Assembly (NCBI RefSeq): GCF_002899895.1
Contig: NZ_PPEI02000005.1
Coordinates: forward strand, 186,001-250,000
DNA length: 64,000 nt
Direction: 5' to 3'
DNA from: Chryseobacterium oncorhynchi
Lineage (GTDB): Bacteria; Bacteroidota; Bacteroidia; Flavobacteriales; Weeksellaceae
Numbering within the stretch: position 1 is the stretch's first letter; every line of letters begins with the position of its first letter. The notes below the pieces were generated by a model, which saw only the letters and a list, made by a program, of their open reading frames with translations, was not told where the DNA came from and made no database searches. Below are positions 24,305 to 32,743 of the stretch, in pieces. The position numbers were made by a program, and so were the translations under genes.

Positions 24305-24847
24305 ATGATGGAAATTTCCAAAGATTCTTTATTCCAATCCGTAAAGGAGATCATTAGACAGTCGCGCGAAAAAGTTTTTCGAATAGCGAATTCTACACTG
24401 CTACTTACTTACTGGCAGATTGGAAAACTTATTGTTGAAGATGAACAACAAGGGAAAGAACGCGCTGAATACGGAAAATACACCTTAAAAAATCTTTCTC
24501 AGAAGCTTACTTTAGAATTTGGAAAAGGGTTTGACTATACAAACCTTTCTAATATGCGTAAGTTTTACATCGCTTTTCCAATTGTTGACACATTGTCTCA
24601 ACAATTGAGCTGGTCTCATTACCGATTGCTTTCCAGCCAGGATGATAAGAATAAAAGACAAATTAACTCCCTTACCTACGAAAGAGTTTCAGATGAAACT
24701 ATTGTAAAATACTCTGTGCTCAATGATAAAAATAATTTATTTGCCAGCAAATACTTGCTGTACCTCCCAAAAGAAGAAGAATTAAAACAAATCATCGATC
24801 AGGACAGAATTCGTTTTGAACTGGATCAGGATAATAAAAACCCTTAA
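24305..24847 (+). pseudogene. DUF1016 (YhcG-like) protein with nuclease core deleted in frame
   Basis: 180 residues. Residues 1-108 are a normal DUF1016 N-terminal domain (LLTYWQIGKLIVEDEQQGKE, SQKLTLEFGKGFDYTNLSNM, QLSWSHYRLL). The sequence then jumps: about 20 residues are missing before RQINSLTYER (118-127), and DETIVKYSVLN, FASKYLLYLPKEEEL (130-160) follow at once. In full-length relatives of about 330-350 residues that tail comes only after a PD-(D/E)XK nuclease domain of roughly 135 residues. The remnant stays open and in frame, so it may still make a small protein without nuclease activity. It sits 21 bp before the third POT gene. Called a pseudogene because the catalytic half is gone, though a functional mini-protein is possible. 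Confidence 0.75.
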
Positions 24848-24868
24848 TTAAAACAATCATATATCATT

Positions 24869-26380
24869 ATGAGCTTAACTTTAGATGAAATACAAAATTT
24901 CAAAGGAAAATACCCTAGACAAATCTGGAGTCTTTTTTTCTCTGAAATGTGGGAACGTTTCTGTTTCTACGGAATGCGCGGTATGCTGGTATTCTTCATG
25001 ATCTCCCAGCTAAACTTCCATGAAAAAGAAGCTAACCTTCAATATGGAGCCACGCAGGCCTTCGTATATGCCTTTACCTTTATAGGTGGTCTTTTTGCAG
25101 ATAAAATTCTAGGTTTCAGAAAATCCCTTTTCTGGGGTGGACTTCTGATGATTGTCGGAAGTTTAATTCTGGCTACAGATCCACACAAATTCTTTTTCCT
25201 AGGAATCGCGTTTACCGTAGTGGGAACAGGTTTCTTCAAACCGAATATTTCATCCATGGTAGGTCAGCTTTACAAGCCAAACGATTCAAGAGCAGATGCA
25301 GGATTCTCGCTTTTTTATGCCGGGATTAATCTTGGAGCATTATTAGGAGGATACCTTTGTATTGCGATTGGTAAAGGTGAATTTTTAAGTAATATCATCG
25401 CTGAAGAAATGAGATGGCATATTGCATTCGGATTAGCTTCAATTGTAATGGTTATCAGTTTGATCAATTTTGTCTTTACCCAAAGAACATTAGGTACAAT
25501 CGGGCTTCAGCCGGGACATCCTTTAGCAGAAACAAAATCAGCCCCCATTCCAAAATGGAAAGAATACGGAGTATATGTTTTATCTCTGGTTTTTGTCCCG
25601 ATCATCATGACCATGGTAGCCAAAACAGAATATACAGATTATTTTATGTGGACCATTGGGCCATTAACATTAATCTATTTGTTCTATGAAATGTCTAAAG
25701 TAACCGCTGCAGAGCGTAAGAAGCTTTGGGCAGCCTTAGTTTTCATCATTTTCTCAATTATATTCTGGGGAATTTATGAGCAAAGTGGAGGGTCTTTAAG
25801 CATTTTTGCAGCAAAAAACCTAAACAAAGACCTTTTTGGACTAGATCCGAATGGGGTTAATAATTCAGGAGGTGCATTTTTCATCATTTTCCTTGCTCCA
25901 TTAATCGGACTTCTTTGGATTTGGTTGAATAAAAGAAAAATTGAACCAAATACCATCATTAAATTCGGTTTAGGATTTATTTTCCTGGGATTAGGATATT
26001 ATGTTTTATTCGCAACCCGTTTATTTGCTGATCTTCAAGGGATCACTTCATTGAATTTCTTCACATTGGCATTATTAATTATCACCCTTGGAGAACTTTG
26101 CCTCTCTCCTATTGGATTATCCATTATGACCAAGCTATCTACCAAAAATCTTCAGGGAATGATGATGGGGATGTGGTTCTTGGCATCAGCCTATGGACAA
26201 TACGTTGCCGGTATTATCGGAGCAAGTCTTGCAACAGCAAAAGAGGGTTCTACCAACTATGATGAATTGATCACTTATACTGATGGATATAAACAATTGG
26301 GATTGTACGCTATAATTGCCGGAGTGGTATTAATTTTGATATCACCGTATGTGAAAAAATTAATGCAGGAGGTAAAATAA
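24869..26380 (+). CDS. POT family proton-dependent peptide transporter (third copy)
   Basis: 503 residues. FSEMWERFCFYGMRGMLVFF, GTGFFKPNISSMVG, FYAGINLGALLGG and ELCLSPIGLSIMTKL are the same signatures as in the other two copies. About 14 membrane helices are predicted and it lacks the large hydrophilic inserts of copies one and two. No promoter is visible in the 21 bp upstream gap, so it probably depends on read-through across the DUF1016 remnant. Likely di/tripeptide importer. The spread of three diverged paralogues suggests different substrate ranges. Confidence 0.93.
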   Translation: MSLTLDEIQNFKGKYPRQIWSLFFSEMWERFCFYGMRGMLVFFMISQLNFHEKEANLQYGATQAFVYAFTFIGGLFADKILGFRKSLFWGGLLMIVGSLILATDPHKFFFLGIAFTVVGTGFFKPNISSMVGQLYKPNDSRADAGFSLFYAGINLGALLGGYLCIAIGKGEFLSNIIAEEMRWHIAFGLASIVMVISLINFVFTQRTLGTIGLQPGHPLAETKSAPIPKWKEYGVYVLSLVFVPIIMTMVAKTEYTDYFMWTIGPLTLIYLFYEMSKVTAAERKKLWAALVFIIFSIIFWGIYEQSGGSLSIFAAKNLNKDLFGLDPNGVNNSGGAFFIIFLAPLIGLLWIWLNKRKIEPNTIIKFGLGFIFLGLGYYVLFATRLFADLQGITSLNFFTLALLIITLGELCLSPIGLSIMTKLSTKNLQGMMMGMWFLASAYGQYVAGIIGASLATAKEGSTNYDELITYTDGYKQLGLYAIIAGVVLILISPYVKKLMQEVK

Positions 26381-26423
26381 AGAATAAGTAATTATGCTTA
26401 TTTTTACTTAAATATCACAAATT

Positions 26424-26957
26424 ATGAAGAAAATTTTAAGCATAGTTCTCTTACTCCTATTAAACTTTAGTTTTGCACAGGTAAAATGGATGACTATTGA
26501 GGAAGCACTGAAAGCTCAAAAGGAAAATCCTAAGAAAATTCTTATTGATTTTTATGCAGACTGGTGCGGACCGTGTAAAATTATGGACAAAAAAACGTAT
26601 GGACATCCTGTTATTGCCCAAATTTTAAATGAGAATTATTATCCTGTAAAATTCAACGCTGAAGAAAAAAAGAGCTTTGAAATTTTTGGAAGAACATTTT
26701 CTAATCCAGATACAGAACATAAAAAAGGGAAAAACTCCCTGCATGAGTTCACTCAGTACATGAATGTAGGAGCTGTTCCCAGTACTGTATTTTTAGATGA
26801 ACATGGTGATCCAATCACTATTCTTCAGGGAGAATTATCTGCCAAGGAACTGGAACCTTATCTGGAATTGATCTCAAAGGATCTCTTTAAAAAGATTCGT
26901 ACCAGGGAACAGTGGGAAGATTACCAGAGAAAATTCAAATCTAAAATTAAAGATTAA
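26424..26957 (+). CDS. Secreted thioredoxin-fold protein
   Basis: 177 residues with signal peptide MKKILSIVLLLLLNFSFAQ. The thioredoxin domain carries DFYADWCGPCKIM with the CGPC redox pair (about residues 48-51) and the cis-Pro loop VGAVPSTVF. An insert of about 30 residues (NPDTEHKKGKNSLHEF) sits between helix and strand. Likely a periplasmic disulfide reductase or a thiol-disulfide exchange protein. A redox partner is not evident nearby. It is 43 bp after the third POT gene and may share its transcript. A hairpin terminator follows. Confidence 0.9.
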   Translation: MKKILSIVLLLLLNFSFAQVKWMTIEEALKAQKENPKKILIDFYADWCGPCKIMDKKTYGHPVIAQILNENYYPVKFNAEEKKSFEIFGRTFSNPDTEHKKGKNSLHEFTQYMNVGAVPSTVFLDEHGDPITILQGELSAKELEPYLELISKDLFKKIRTREQWEDYQRKFKSKIKD

Positions 26958-26996
26958 CAAACGATCCTATTTCGGATTGATCCTTATAAACAACTT

Positions 26997-27034
26997 AAGA
27001 CTTTCAATTTTTTTTGGAAGTCTTTTTTATTTTA
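26997..27034 (+). terminator. Terminator of the thioredoxin gene
   Basis: AAGACTTTCAA (26997-27007) pairs with TTGGAAGTCTT (27014-27024) with one G-T pair, followed by a T run. Confidence 0.85.
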
Positions 27035-27036
27035 CC

Positions 27037-27088
27037 GAAATTCGAAGCTTTATTTTTCTCATTCAAAATTCGATTCTCGAAATTCGAG
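27037..27088. repeat. Clustered ATTCGA palindromes upstream of recG
   Basis: GAAATTCGA at 27037-27045, AAAATTCGA at 27065-27073 and the palindrome CTCGAAATTCGAG at 27076-27088 lie in the 77 bp before recG. They could be a degraded short interspersed repeat or protein-binding sites. I cannot tell which. Confidence 0.4.
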
Positions 27089-27101
27089 CCTCAGATAAAA
27101 A

Positions 27102-29189
27102 ATGACTTTAGATACTTCCATAGAATACGTAAAAGGAATAGGTCCGGAAAGAGCCAAACTCATCAAAAGTGTGTTAGGATTATCCACTGTAGAAGATATG
27201 CTCAATTTCTATCCTATCCGTTATCTGGACAAAAGTAAAATTTATAAAGTTTCTCAGCTTCAGGAAGAAACCAGCCAGGAAATTCAATTGAAAGGAAGAA
27301 TCACTCAGGTTCAGGAAATTCAGACAGGAAAAACCAAAAGGTTATCTGCTAAATTCAATGATGATACGGGCAGTATGGATCTTGTTTGGTTCCAGTATTC
27401 AAAATGGCTGAAAGAGCAGCTTCCCATTAACCGCGATGTTTATATTTTTGGAAAGATCAATGTTTTCAATCGCCAGTTTTCCATGCCACATCCTGAAATA
27501 GAGGCTGAGGAAAACAAAGACGGAGATGTACGTTTAAAGCCCATTTATCCAAGTTCTGAAAAACTTACGAAAAGAGGGTTAGGCCAAAGATTTTTTCAAA
27601 ATGCATTAAGGAATATTTGTAAGGAAATTCCTAATCTGATTGAGGAAAATTTCCCAGAATACTTAATGAAAACATTCAAGTTTATGTCGAGGCAGCATGC
27701 TTTTCTTAATGTACATTTTCCTAAGGACTTAGAATATTTTGATAAGGCAGATTTCAGGCTAAAATTTGAAGAATCTTTCTTTTTTCAATTAGGATATGGC
27801 TTAAAAAAACTTCATCATAAAACCCAGTCATTCGGAAACCCTTTTCCTGTCATAGGAGATCATTTTAATGATTTTTATGAACATCATCTTCCTTTTGAAT
27901 TGACCAATGCACAAAAGAGGGTTTTAAAAGAAATCCGAATGGATATGAAAAGGCCGATTCAAATGAACAGACTTTTGCAGGGGGATGTAGGTTCCGGAAA
28001 AACAATGGTAGCGTTATTGACAATGCTTATTGCCATGGATAATGGTTTTCAGAGCTGTATGATGGCACCTACAGAAATTCTTGCCCAGCAGCACTATAAT
28101 GGAATTAAAGATTTACTGGAGAAAACAGGAATCAATATTAGGCTTTTGACGGGTTCTACTAAGGCTGCACAGAGAAGAATTATTCATGAGGAGCTTGAAA
28201 ATGGGACACTTTCCATTCTTGTAGGAACTCATGCTGTTTTAGAGGATAAAGTTAAGTTTAAGAATCTTGGATTGGCTATCATAGATGAACAGCATAGGTT
28301 TGGTGTAGCGCAAAGAGCAAAACTTTGGGCTAAAAATAAGATCCCGCCACATATTCTGGTAATGACAGCTACTCCTATTCCAAGGACATTGGCTATGAGT
28401 TTTTATTCCGATCTTGATGTTTCAGTAATTGATGAAATGCCGGTAGGAAGAAAGCCTATTATCACAGCTCACAGACGTGAAAAAGACAGACTGTATGTTT
28501 ATAACTTCTGTAGGGATGAAATAAAGAAAGGAAGACAGATTTATTTTGTATATCCACTGATTGAAGAATCTGAAACACTGGATTACAAGAATCTAATGGA
28601 AGGTCTTGAACATGTCATGGAGTTTTTCTCAGATTACAATGTTACCATGCTTCATGGAAAAATGAAACCGGATGAAAAAGACGCCGCCATGGCTTATTTT
28701 GCCTCAGGAAAAGCGGAAATTATGGTAGCCACTACTGTTATTGAAGTGGGCGTAAATGTTCCCAATGCTTCTGTCATGGTGATTGAAAGTTCTGAAAGAT
28801 TTGGTCTTTCACAGCTTCACCAGCTTAGAGGTCGTGTGGGAAGAGGTGCAGAACAAAGCTATTGCATTTTGATGACCTCCGATAAATTATCCAAGGAAAG
28901 CAGAACCCGTATCAAAACAATGACTGAAACCAATGATGGTTTTAAAATTTCTGAGGTTGATATGCAGCTTCGTGGTCCGGGAGATATTCTGGGAACACAG
29001 CAAAGCGGCGTTGTAGATTTCAAAAGGTTAGATCTTGTGAAAGATTCTGCTATCATTAAGACAACAAAAAATACTGTTGATAAAATTCTGGAAGCTGACC
29101 CAGTGTTGGCAAGACCAGATAACCTGATTATCAAGAATTATTATATCAGGTACTACAAAGGAAAAAATAAATGGAGTAAGATTTCATAA
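27102..29189 (+). CDS. recG: ATP-dependent DNA helicase RecG
   Basis: 695 residues, full length. It rewinds and regresses stalled replication forks and branch-migrates Holliday junctions. The N-terminal wedge/OB-fold domain opens YVKGIGPERAKLIKSVLG. Helicase motifs are motif I LLQGDVGSGKTMVALL, motif II IIDEQHRFGV (DEQH box), motif III MTATPIPRTLAMS, then VATTVIEVGVNVPNA and QLRGRVGRG of the second RecA-like lobe, and a C-terminal TRG-like segment with QLRGPGDILGTQQSG. Single gene. The hairpin behind it lacks a proper T tract on this strand. Confidence 0.98.
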   Translation: MTLDTSIEYVKGIGPERAKLIKSVLGLSTVEDMLNFYPIRYLDKSKIYKVSQLQEETSQEIQLKGRITQVQEIQTGKTKRLSAKFNDDTGSMDLVWFQYSKWLKEQLPINRDVYIFGKINVFNRQFSMPHPEIEAEENKDGDVRLKPIYPSSEKLTKRGLGQRFFQNALRNICKEIPNLIEENFPEYLMKTFKFMSRQHAFLNVHFPKDLEYFDKADFRLKFEESFFFQLGYGLKKLHHKTQSFGNPFPVIGDHFNDFYEHHLPFELTNAQKRVLKEIRMDMKRPIQMNRLLQGDVGSGKTMVALLTMLIAMDNGFQSCMMAPTEILAQQHYNGIKDLLEKTGINIRLLTGSTKAAQRRIIHEELENGTLSILVGTHAVLEDKVKFKNLGLAIIDEQHRFGVAQRAKLWAKNKIPPHILVMTATPIPRTLAMSFYSDLDVSVIDEMPVGRKPIITAHRREKDRLYVYNFCRDEIKKGRQIYFVYPLIEESETLDYKNLMEGLEHVMEFFSDYNVTMLHGKMKPDEKDAAMAYFASGKAEIMVATTVIEVGVNVPNASVMVIESSERFGLSQLHQLRGRVGRGAEQSYCILMTSDKLSKESRTRIKTMTETNDGFKISEVDMQLRGPGDILGTQQSGVVDFKRLDLVKDSAIIKTTKNTVDKILEADPVLARPDNLIIKNYYIRYYKGKNKWSKIS

Positions 29190-29194
29190 AAAAA

Positions 29195-29218
29195 ACCGCA
29201 GAAAAATTTTCCTGCGGT
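29195..29218. terminator. Hairpin after recG, with the T tract on the wrong side
   Basis: ACCGCAG (29195-29201) and CTGCGGT (29212-29218) with a self-complementary AT centre. The A run precedes it and CCCC follows, so on the plus strand it is a stem without a U tract. Either a weak terminator or an mRNA 3' end stabiliser. Confidence 0.5.
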
Positions 29219-29801
29219 CCCCTTATAAAACTGTTATTTAGAAGAAATTACTTTTGGTATGTTTAAAAAATTTATTTTAATAGTTTAGGCCTTAATATTT
29301 TGTGATGTGGTGTGGTGTGAAAATATCTATATATTATTTGAATAAGATAAAGATTAAGCCCAAACCATTAAAATAAATTATAAAAAACAAAATGAATTAT
29401 TTTTCCAACTTGCTTATTATAAAAACTAACTGTGTTTAGGTGGAGATGAGGGAATGAAACGAATAAAAATATCTCCAACTACTTCAAGTTTTCATGATTG
29501 TACCGTTTTGTTTAAAGATCTTCTATGCTTTAAAATTGGAAATTAATATAATTCATTTTGTTAACTAACATCGTGATTTATATATTTTCTGTAGAAACAA
29601 TTACTCTTCATTCATCTGTATCTTCATGTATATAATCAAATTTGTGTCACTGAATTTATATTTACAAATGTCCGGATATTAACTGAATTTTATTTTATAT
29701 TATTTCAATTATTAATTATAAAATTCTCACTTTTGTGTGAATAGTATGCATTAAATACCATTCCATTTCTTTAAAATGAAGATCTCGAAACTATTTATTC
29801 A
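29219..29801. other. Intergenic region without a recognisable gene
   Basis: About 580 bp, very AT rich. I see no open frame of convincing length, no tRNA, no strong hairpin and no complete promoter. It contains short purine-rich G clusters (gtgatgtggtgtggtgtg near 29300 and ggtggagatgaggg near 29440) that stand out against the background. Confidence 0.5.
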
Positions 29802-30248
29802 TCATACTTTAAGGATAAAATTTTCTTTATTCAATCCTGAAGTATGGTACTGCCAATTGATAGTAATAACATCCGTAAGTACCTTTTTCAAGCTTTCAAA
29901 GTCAGAAGGTTTTTTCATACAAATATTAGTTCCTTTTACGAAAATATCTTCTATTTCATTTTCAGTAATTTGATCATAGTAAACTGTCGTTACCATGTTG
30001 CTGAACTTTTCATGTTTCTTTATTTCATCCATACATTCCATACTATTCTTTTCGGGAATGCTGTACTTCATAAAAACTATTTCGGGGACAACTGCATCTT
30101 CGTTATTTAAATACTCCATCAAGTCTTTTCCATTACAAAAACATTGAATTTTTATTGAGATTTTAAGCTCTTTAAATATGTTTTTAAAAAAAATTAAGGT
30201 GTTTTCATCGTTATCTGTTACTATTACGTTCAGAAATTCTTTATTCAT
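29802..30248 (-). CDS. Pseudo-receiver (degenerate response-regulator) protein
   Basis: 148 residues from the ATG at 30248, which overlaps the end of the AraC gene by 8 bp (ATGAATAA). The CheY-like pattern is clear: VIVTDNDENTLIFF at strand 1, PEIVFMKYSIP at strand 3, and CMKKPSDFESL with the conserved Lys at strand 5. However, the phospho-acceptor Asp of strand 3 is Lys61, and the second acidic residue of strand 1 is Asn13. It therefore cannot be phosphorylated in the normal way. No output domain follows. It probably acts by protein contact, likely with the coupled AraC-type regulator. Confidence 0.82.
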   Translation of the reverse strand: MNKEFLNVIVTDNDENTLIFFKNIFKELKISIKIQCFCNGKDLMEYLNNEDAVVPEIVFMKYSIPEKNSMECMDEIKKHEKFSNMVTTVYYDQITENEIEDIFVKGTNICMKKPSDFESLKKVLTDVITINWQYHTSGLNKENFILKV

Positions 30249-30822
30249 ACTGCATTTTAGGGTTTGTTTCCACACTTTGGGCTCTTCTTCTTTTTCCTAT
30301 AATTTTTTGAAACTGAGAGGGTGTAATTCCCGTTGTATTTTTAAACTGTGTACTTAGATGGGCTACACTGGAGTAATTCAGCTTATGGGCTATTTCTGTA
30401 AGGCTTTGTTTGTTTCTTATGATCAATGCTTTAGCATGTTCTATTTTCTGGAGAATGATAAAGTTTTCTATGGATGTATAAGCCACTTCTGAAAATAGGT
30501 TAGAAAGATATCCATAGCTGTGATTCAGTTTTTCAGAAATATAAATAGATGCCTTTACCGGAATAATCTCTTCAGAAAAGACAAGCTCTACAATTACATC
30601 TTTTATTTTCTGTACTAAAGCCGTTTTTTGGCTTTCGATGATCTCAATACCATAATCTCCAAGATTTTTCTTAAAAAGATTATGTTGTTCCTGCGTAAAG
30701 GGTTCATAGAACTCTACCTCACCGAAATTCAGCAAGCGGTATTTCAACCCATGTTCTTTCAGTTTTTCGTCCAATACCTTCTTACAGAGGGCATTGAAAT
30801 CAAATTTAACGTACATTTTCAT
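30241..30822 (-). CDS. AraC family transcriptional regulator with small N-terminal domain
   Basis: 193 residues. The N-terminal ~65 residues (MKMYVKFDFNALCKKVLDEK, then LLNFGEVEFYEPFT) look like a small alpha/beta domain. The C-terminal ~100 residues are an AraC double helix-turn-helix, with SEIAH-like LTEIAHKLNYSSVAHLSTQF and GITPSQFQKI. No sugar-binding cupin is present. The downstream pseudo-receiver gene overlaps its stop codon, implying translational coupling and shared stoichiometry. Pairs of this type recur in flavobacteria as far as I recall. The target genes are unknown. Confidence 0.88.
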   Translation of the reverse strand: MKMYVKFDFNALCKKVLDEKLKEHGLKYRLLNFGEVEFYEPFTQEQHNLFKKNLGDYGIEIIESQKTALVQKIKDVIVELVFSEEIIPVKASIYISEKLNHSYGYLSNLFSEVAYTSIENFIILQKIEHAKALIIRNKQSLTEIAHKLNYSSVAHLSTQFKNTTGITPSQFQKIIGKRRRAQSVETNPKMQYE

Positions 30823-30925
30823 CCTAGTATTAGTAAGCCTATTTTTTTAGTAAATATAATAATTTATTTCAAGTAAAAGTGAAATAGCGTTATATTTTTT
30901 AAAACTTTACGTAGCAACAAAAAAC

Positions 30926-30947
30926 TCCTGTATTAAAGAATACAGGA
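30926..30947 (-). terminator. Terminator of the GNAT gene
   Basis: TCCTGTATT (30926-30934), loop aaag, AATACAGGA (30939-30947). The A run at 30919-30924 gives the minus-strand T tract. Confidence 0.75.
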
Positions 30948-31027
30948 ATTTAAACACTAAGGATGAAAAAAATATACTGATAAAAAGCTAAATAAGCTCA
31001 AAACCAAGCATATGAATGTATTGTTAT

Positions 31028-31075
31028 AAGTGATTTGGTTCTGAGACAAAGATGAATCAAAAAAAGAAATCACTT
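31028..31075. repeat. Inverted repeat AAGTGATTT / AAATCACTT
   Basis: AAGTGATTT (31028-31036) and AAATCACTT (31067-31075) are perfect 9 nt inverted arms 30 nt apart, each flanked by TTATA-like sequence. It lies just after the GNAT stop codon on the minus strand. Function unknown. Confidence 0.5.
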
Positions 31076-31116
31076 GTTATAGAATTACAGGATAAAGTTA
31101 CAGAATTTTAAGTCAA

Positions 31117-31620
31117 TTAATCGTGAATTAGAAATTCCATTAAGAAATCATCCATTACAAACCCATTCCCGATATCAAAAACTCCCTCATCATAAACCCT
31201 GTATCCTTGGGATTCGTAGAAGTTTTTTGCAGCATTATATTTATTCACATTCAGGATAATTCTTTTGTTTCCGTTTTCAGAAACTTTTTTATTTAAAAAC
31301 TGAAGTGCTAATTTTCCTAACCCTTTTCCTTTGCTTTCCGGAATCAGATAAATGCGATGCAACTTTGTCGTTTTGTCTTCATAATTGTGTTCGTATCCAA
31401 TAAATCCTTCATAGGAATTATTATCTTCATCTAAAATCAGGTAATATTGGTAGTTAGGATTTTGGAGCTGGCTTTCAAGTTCAGCCTTAGAATACATTTC
31501 AGAAAGCATATACTCCATTTGCTCTTCAGAAAGAATCTCTGCATAAGCATTCTTCCAGCTTCGGCGGGCCAGATCCTGAATTAATGAAACGTTCTCTTCA
31601 GTTGCTTTTGTTAATTTCAT
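31117..31620 (-). CDS. GNAT family N-acetyltransferase
   Basis: 167 residues, normal for a single GNAT domain. The opening LTKATEENVSLIQDLARRSW is a typical strand 1/helix 1. LHRIYLIPESKGKGLGKLAL contains the acetyl-CoA-binding R/Q-x-x-G-x-G/A loop (ESKGKGLGK), and LNVNKYNAAKNFYESQGY is motif B. The substrate cannot be deduced. It is 143 bp downstream of dapA on the same strand, with dapA's terminator between, so it is probably an independent unit. Confidence 0.9.
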   Translation of the reverse strand: MKLTKATEENVSLIQDLARRSWKNAYAEILSEEQMEYMLSEMYSKAELESQLQNPNYQYYLILDEDNNSYEGFIGYEHNYEDKTTKLHRIYLIPESKGKGLGKLALQFLNKKVSENGNKRIILNVNKYNAAKNFYESQGYRVYDEGVFDIGNGFVMDDFLMEFLIHD

Positions 31621-31636
31621 ATTTTTAATATTATGA

Positions 31637-31669
31637 TTAAAAAAAGTGAAAAGCCGAAGCCTTTCACTT
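31637..31669 (-). terminator. Terminator of dapA (after the GNAT start region)
   Basis: Arms 31644-31655 and 31659-31669 (AAGTGAAA.GC / GC.TTTCACTT) pair with small imperfections. The A run at 31639-31645 serves as T tract on the minus strand. It lies between dapA and the GNAT gene. Confidence 0.7.
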
Positions 31670-31763
31670 AATTATATGTTGTCAATTGTAAATCATCAAT
31701 TTTATCGCATAAATGAATGAATTTCAAATTGAGATTAAAATCAACGATTAGCGATTTCATCAA

Positions 31764-32636
31764 TTAAATTTTTGACATTTCAGCTTTAATTTTAGCATAT
31801 AGACCCTCTGATGCAGGAACTAATGGAAGTCTTAGATAGTTCTTAATAATTCCTTTTTCAGCCAATACCACTTTGATACCGCAAGGATTACCCTCTGCAA
31901 AAATAAGGCGTGTGATCTCAACCAATTTATTGTGAATTTCATAGGCCTCTTTTACTTTCCCATCAAATGCCAATTGTACCATGGTAGAAAATTCTTTTGG
32001 ATACCCCTGTCCGATCACAGAAATTACTCCATTTCCTCCTGCTAAAGTTACAGGAAGTGTATATTCATCATCTCCTGAAACCAATGAAAAACCTTCAGGT
32101 TTCTTTCTAAGGATATCAAAATATTGTAAGAGATTTGGTGCTGCCTCCTTGATCATGAATAGATTTGGGAATTCTTTTGCAAGACGAATTGTGGTATCTG
32201 CATCAACATTCTGCCCTGTTCTGGACGGAACATTGTATATAATAATATTTTTCCCTGTAGAAGCCAATAATTTATAGTGTTGGTAAAGACCTTCCTGATT
32301 GGGTTTATTATAATATGGAGATACAGAAAGTACGGCATCAAATGCAGAAAGATCTGCTTCTTCTATCTGTTTCTTGACCTCAAGAGTATTGTTTCCGCCT
32401 ATTCCCAATACGAGAGGAAGACGTTTATTATTCACCTTAATGATATGTTCAATTACCTGTTTCTTCTCATCATCAGAAAGCGTTGCAGCCTCAGCTGTTG
32501 TTCCTAATACTACCAAATAATTGGTTCCGTTTTCAATATTGTATTCAACAAGTTTAGTTAAACTGTCGAAGTCAACGGATAAATCTTCATTAAAGGGCGT
32601 TACCAATGCAACACCTACTCCTTTTAAAATGCTCAT
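31764..32636 (-). CDS. dapA: 4-hydroxy-tetrahydrodipicolinate synthase
   Basis: 290 residues, full length. It condenses pyruvate and aspartate semialdehyde, the committed step to diaminopimelate and lysine. Motifs: GVGVALVTPF, LGTTAEAATLS with the Thr pair of the active site, VLGIGGNNT, SPYYNKPNQEG with the catalytic Tyr, NVPSRTG, and the Schiff-base Lys in MIKEA (about residue 163). Monocistronic. A -7 box (TAAATTTG) is seen 20 bp upstream. Confidence 0.98.
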   Translation of the reverse strand: MSILKGVGVALVTPFNEDLSVDFDSLTKLVEYNIENGTNYLVVLGTTAEAATLSDDEKKQVIEHIIKVNNKRLPLVLGIGGNNTLEVKKQIEEADLSAFDAVLSVSPYYNKPNQEGLYQHYKLLASTGKNIIIYNVPSRTGQNVDADTTIRLAKEFPNLFMIKEAAPNLLQYFDILRKKPEGFSLVSGDDEYTLPVTLAGGNGVISVIGQGYPKEFSTMVQLAFDGKVKEAYEIHNKLVEITRLIFAEGNPCGIKVVLAEKGIIKNYLRLPLVPASEGLYAKIKAEMSKI

Positions 32637-32655
32637 CTGTTCGAATTATTTTCGC

Positions 32656-32663
32656 CAAATTTA
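32656..32663 (-). promoter_or_regulatory. -7 box for dapA
   Basis: TAAATTTG on the minus strand, matching TAnnTTTG. No TTG at the ideal spacing. Confidence 0.4.
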
Positions 32664-32717
32664 ATCATTTACACTAAGAATTTATAATAAATAATAATGT
32701 TTTATTATACATATAGT

Positions 32718-32725
32718 TATATTTG
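32718..32725 (+). promoter_or_regulatory. -7 box for the 5'-nucleotidase/porZ/recO operon
   Basis: TATATTTG, 19 bp upstream of the ATG at 32744. It overlaps the in-frame ATG at 32723, which therefore cannot be the start. Confidence 0.5.
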
Positions 32726-32743
32726 CATATACTAAAAGATATT

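Larger units (their letters stand above)
30823..31116. other. Intergenic region with a terminator and an inverted repeat
   Basis: About 290 bp between the AraC gene and the GNAT gene, both on the minus strand. It holds a hairpin at 30926-30947 and long-range arms at 31028-31036 and 31067-31075, listed separately. No small gene is apparent. Confidence 0.5.
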
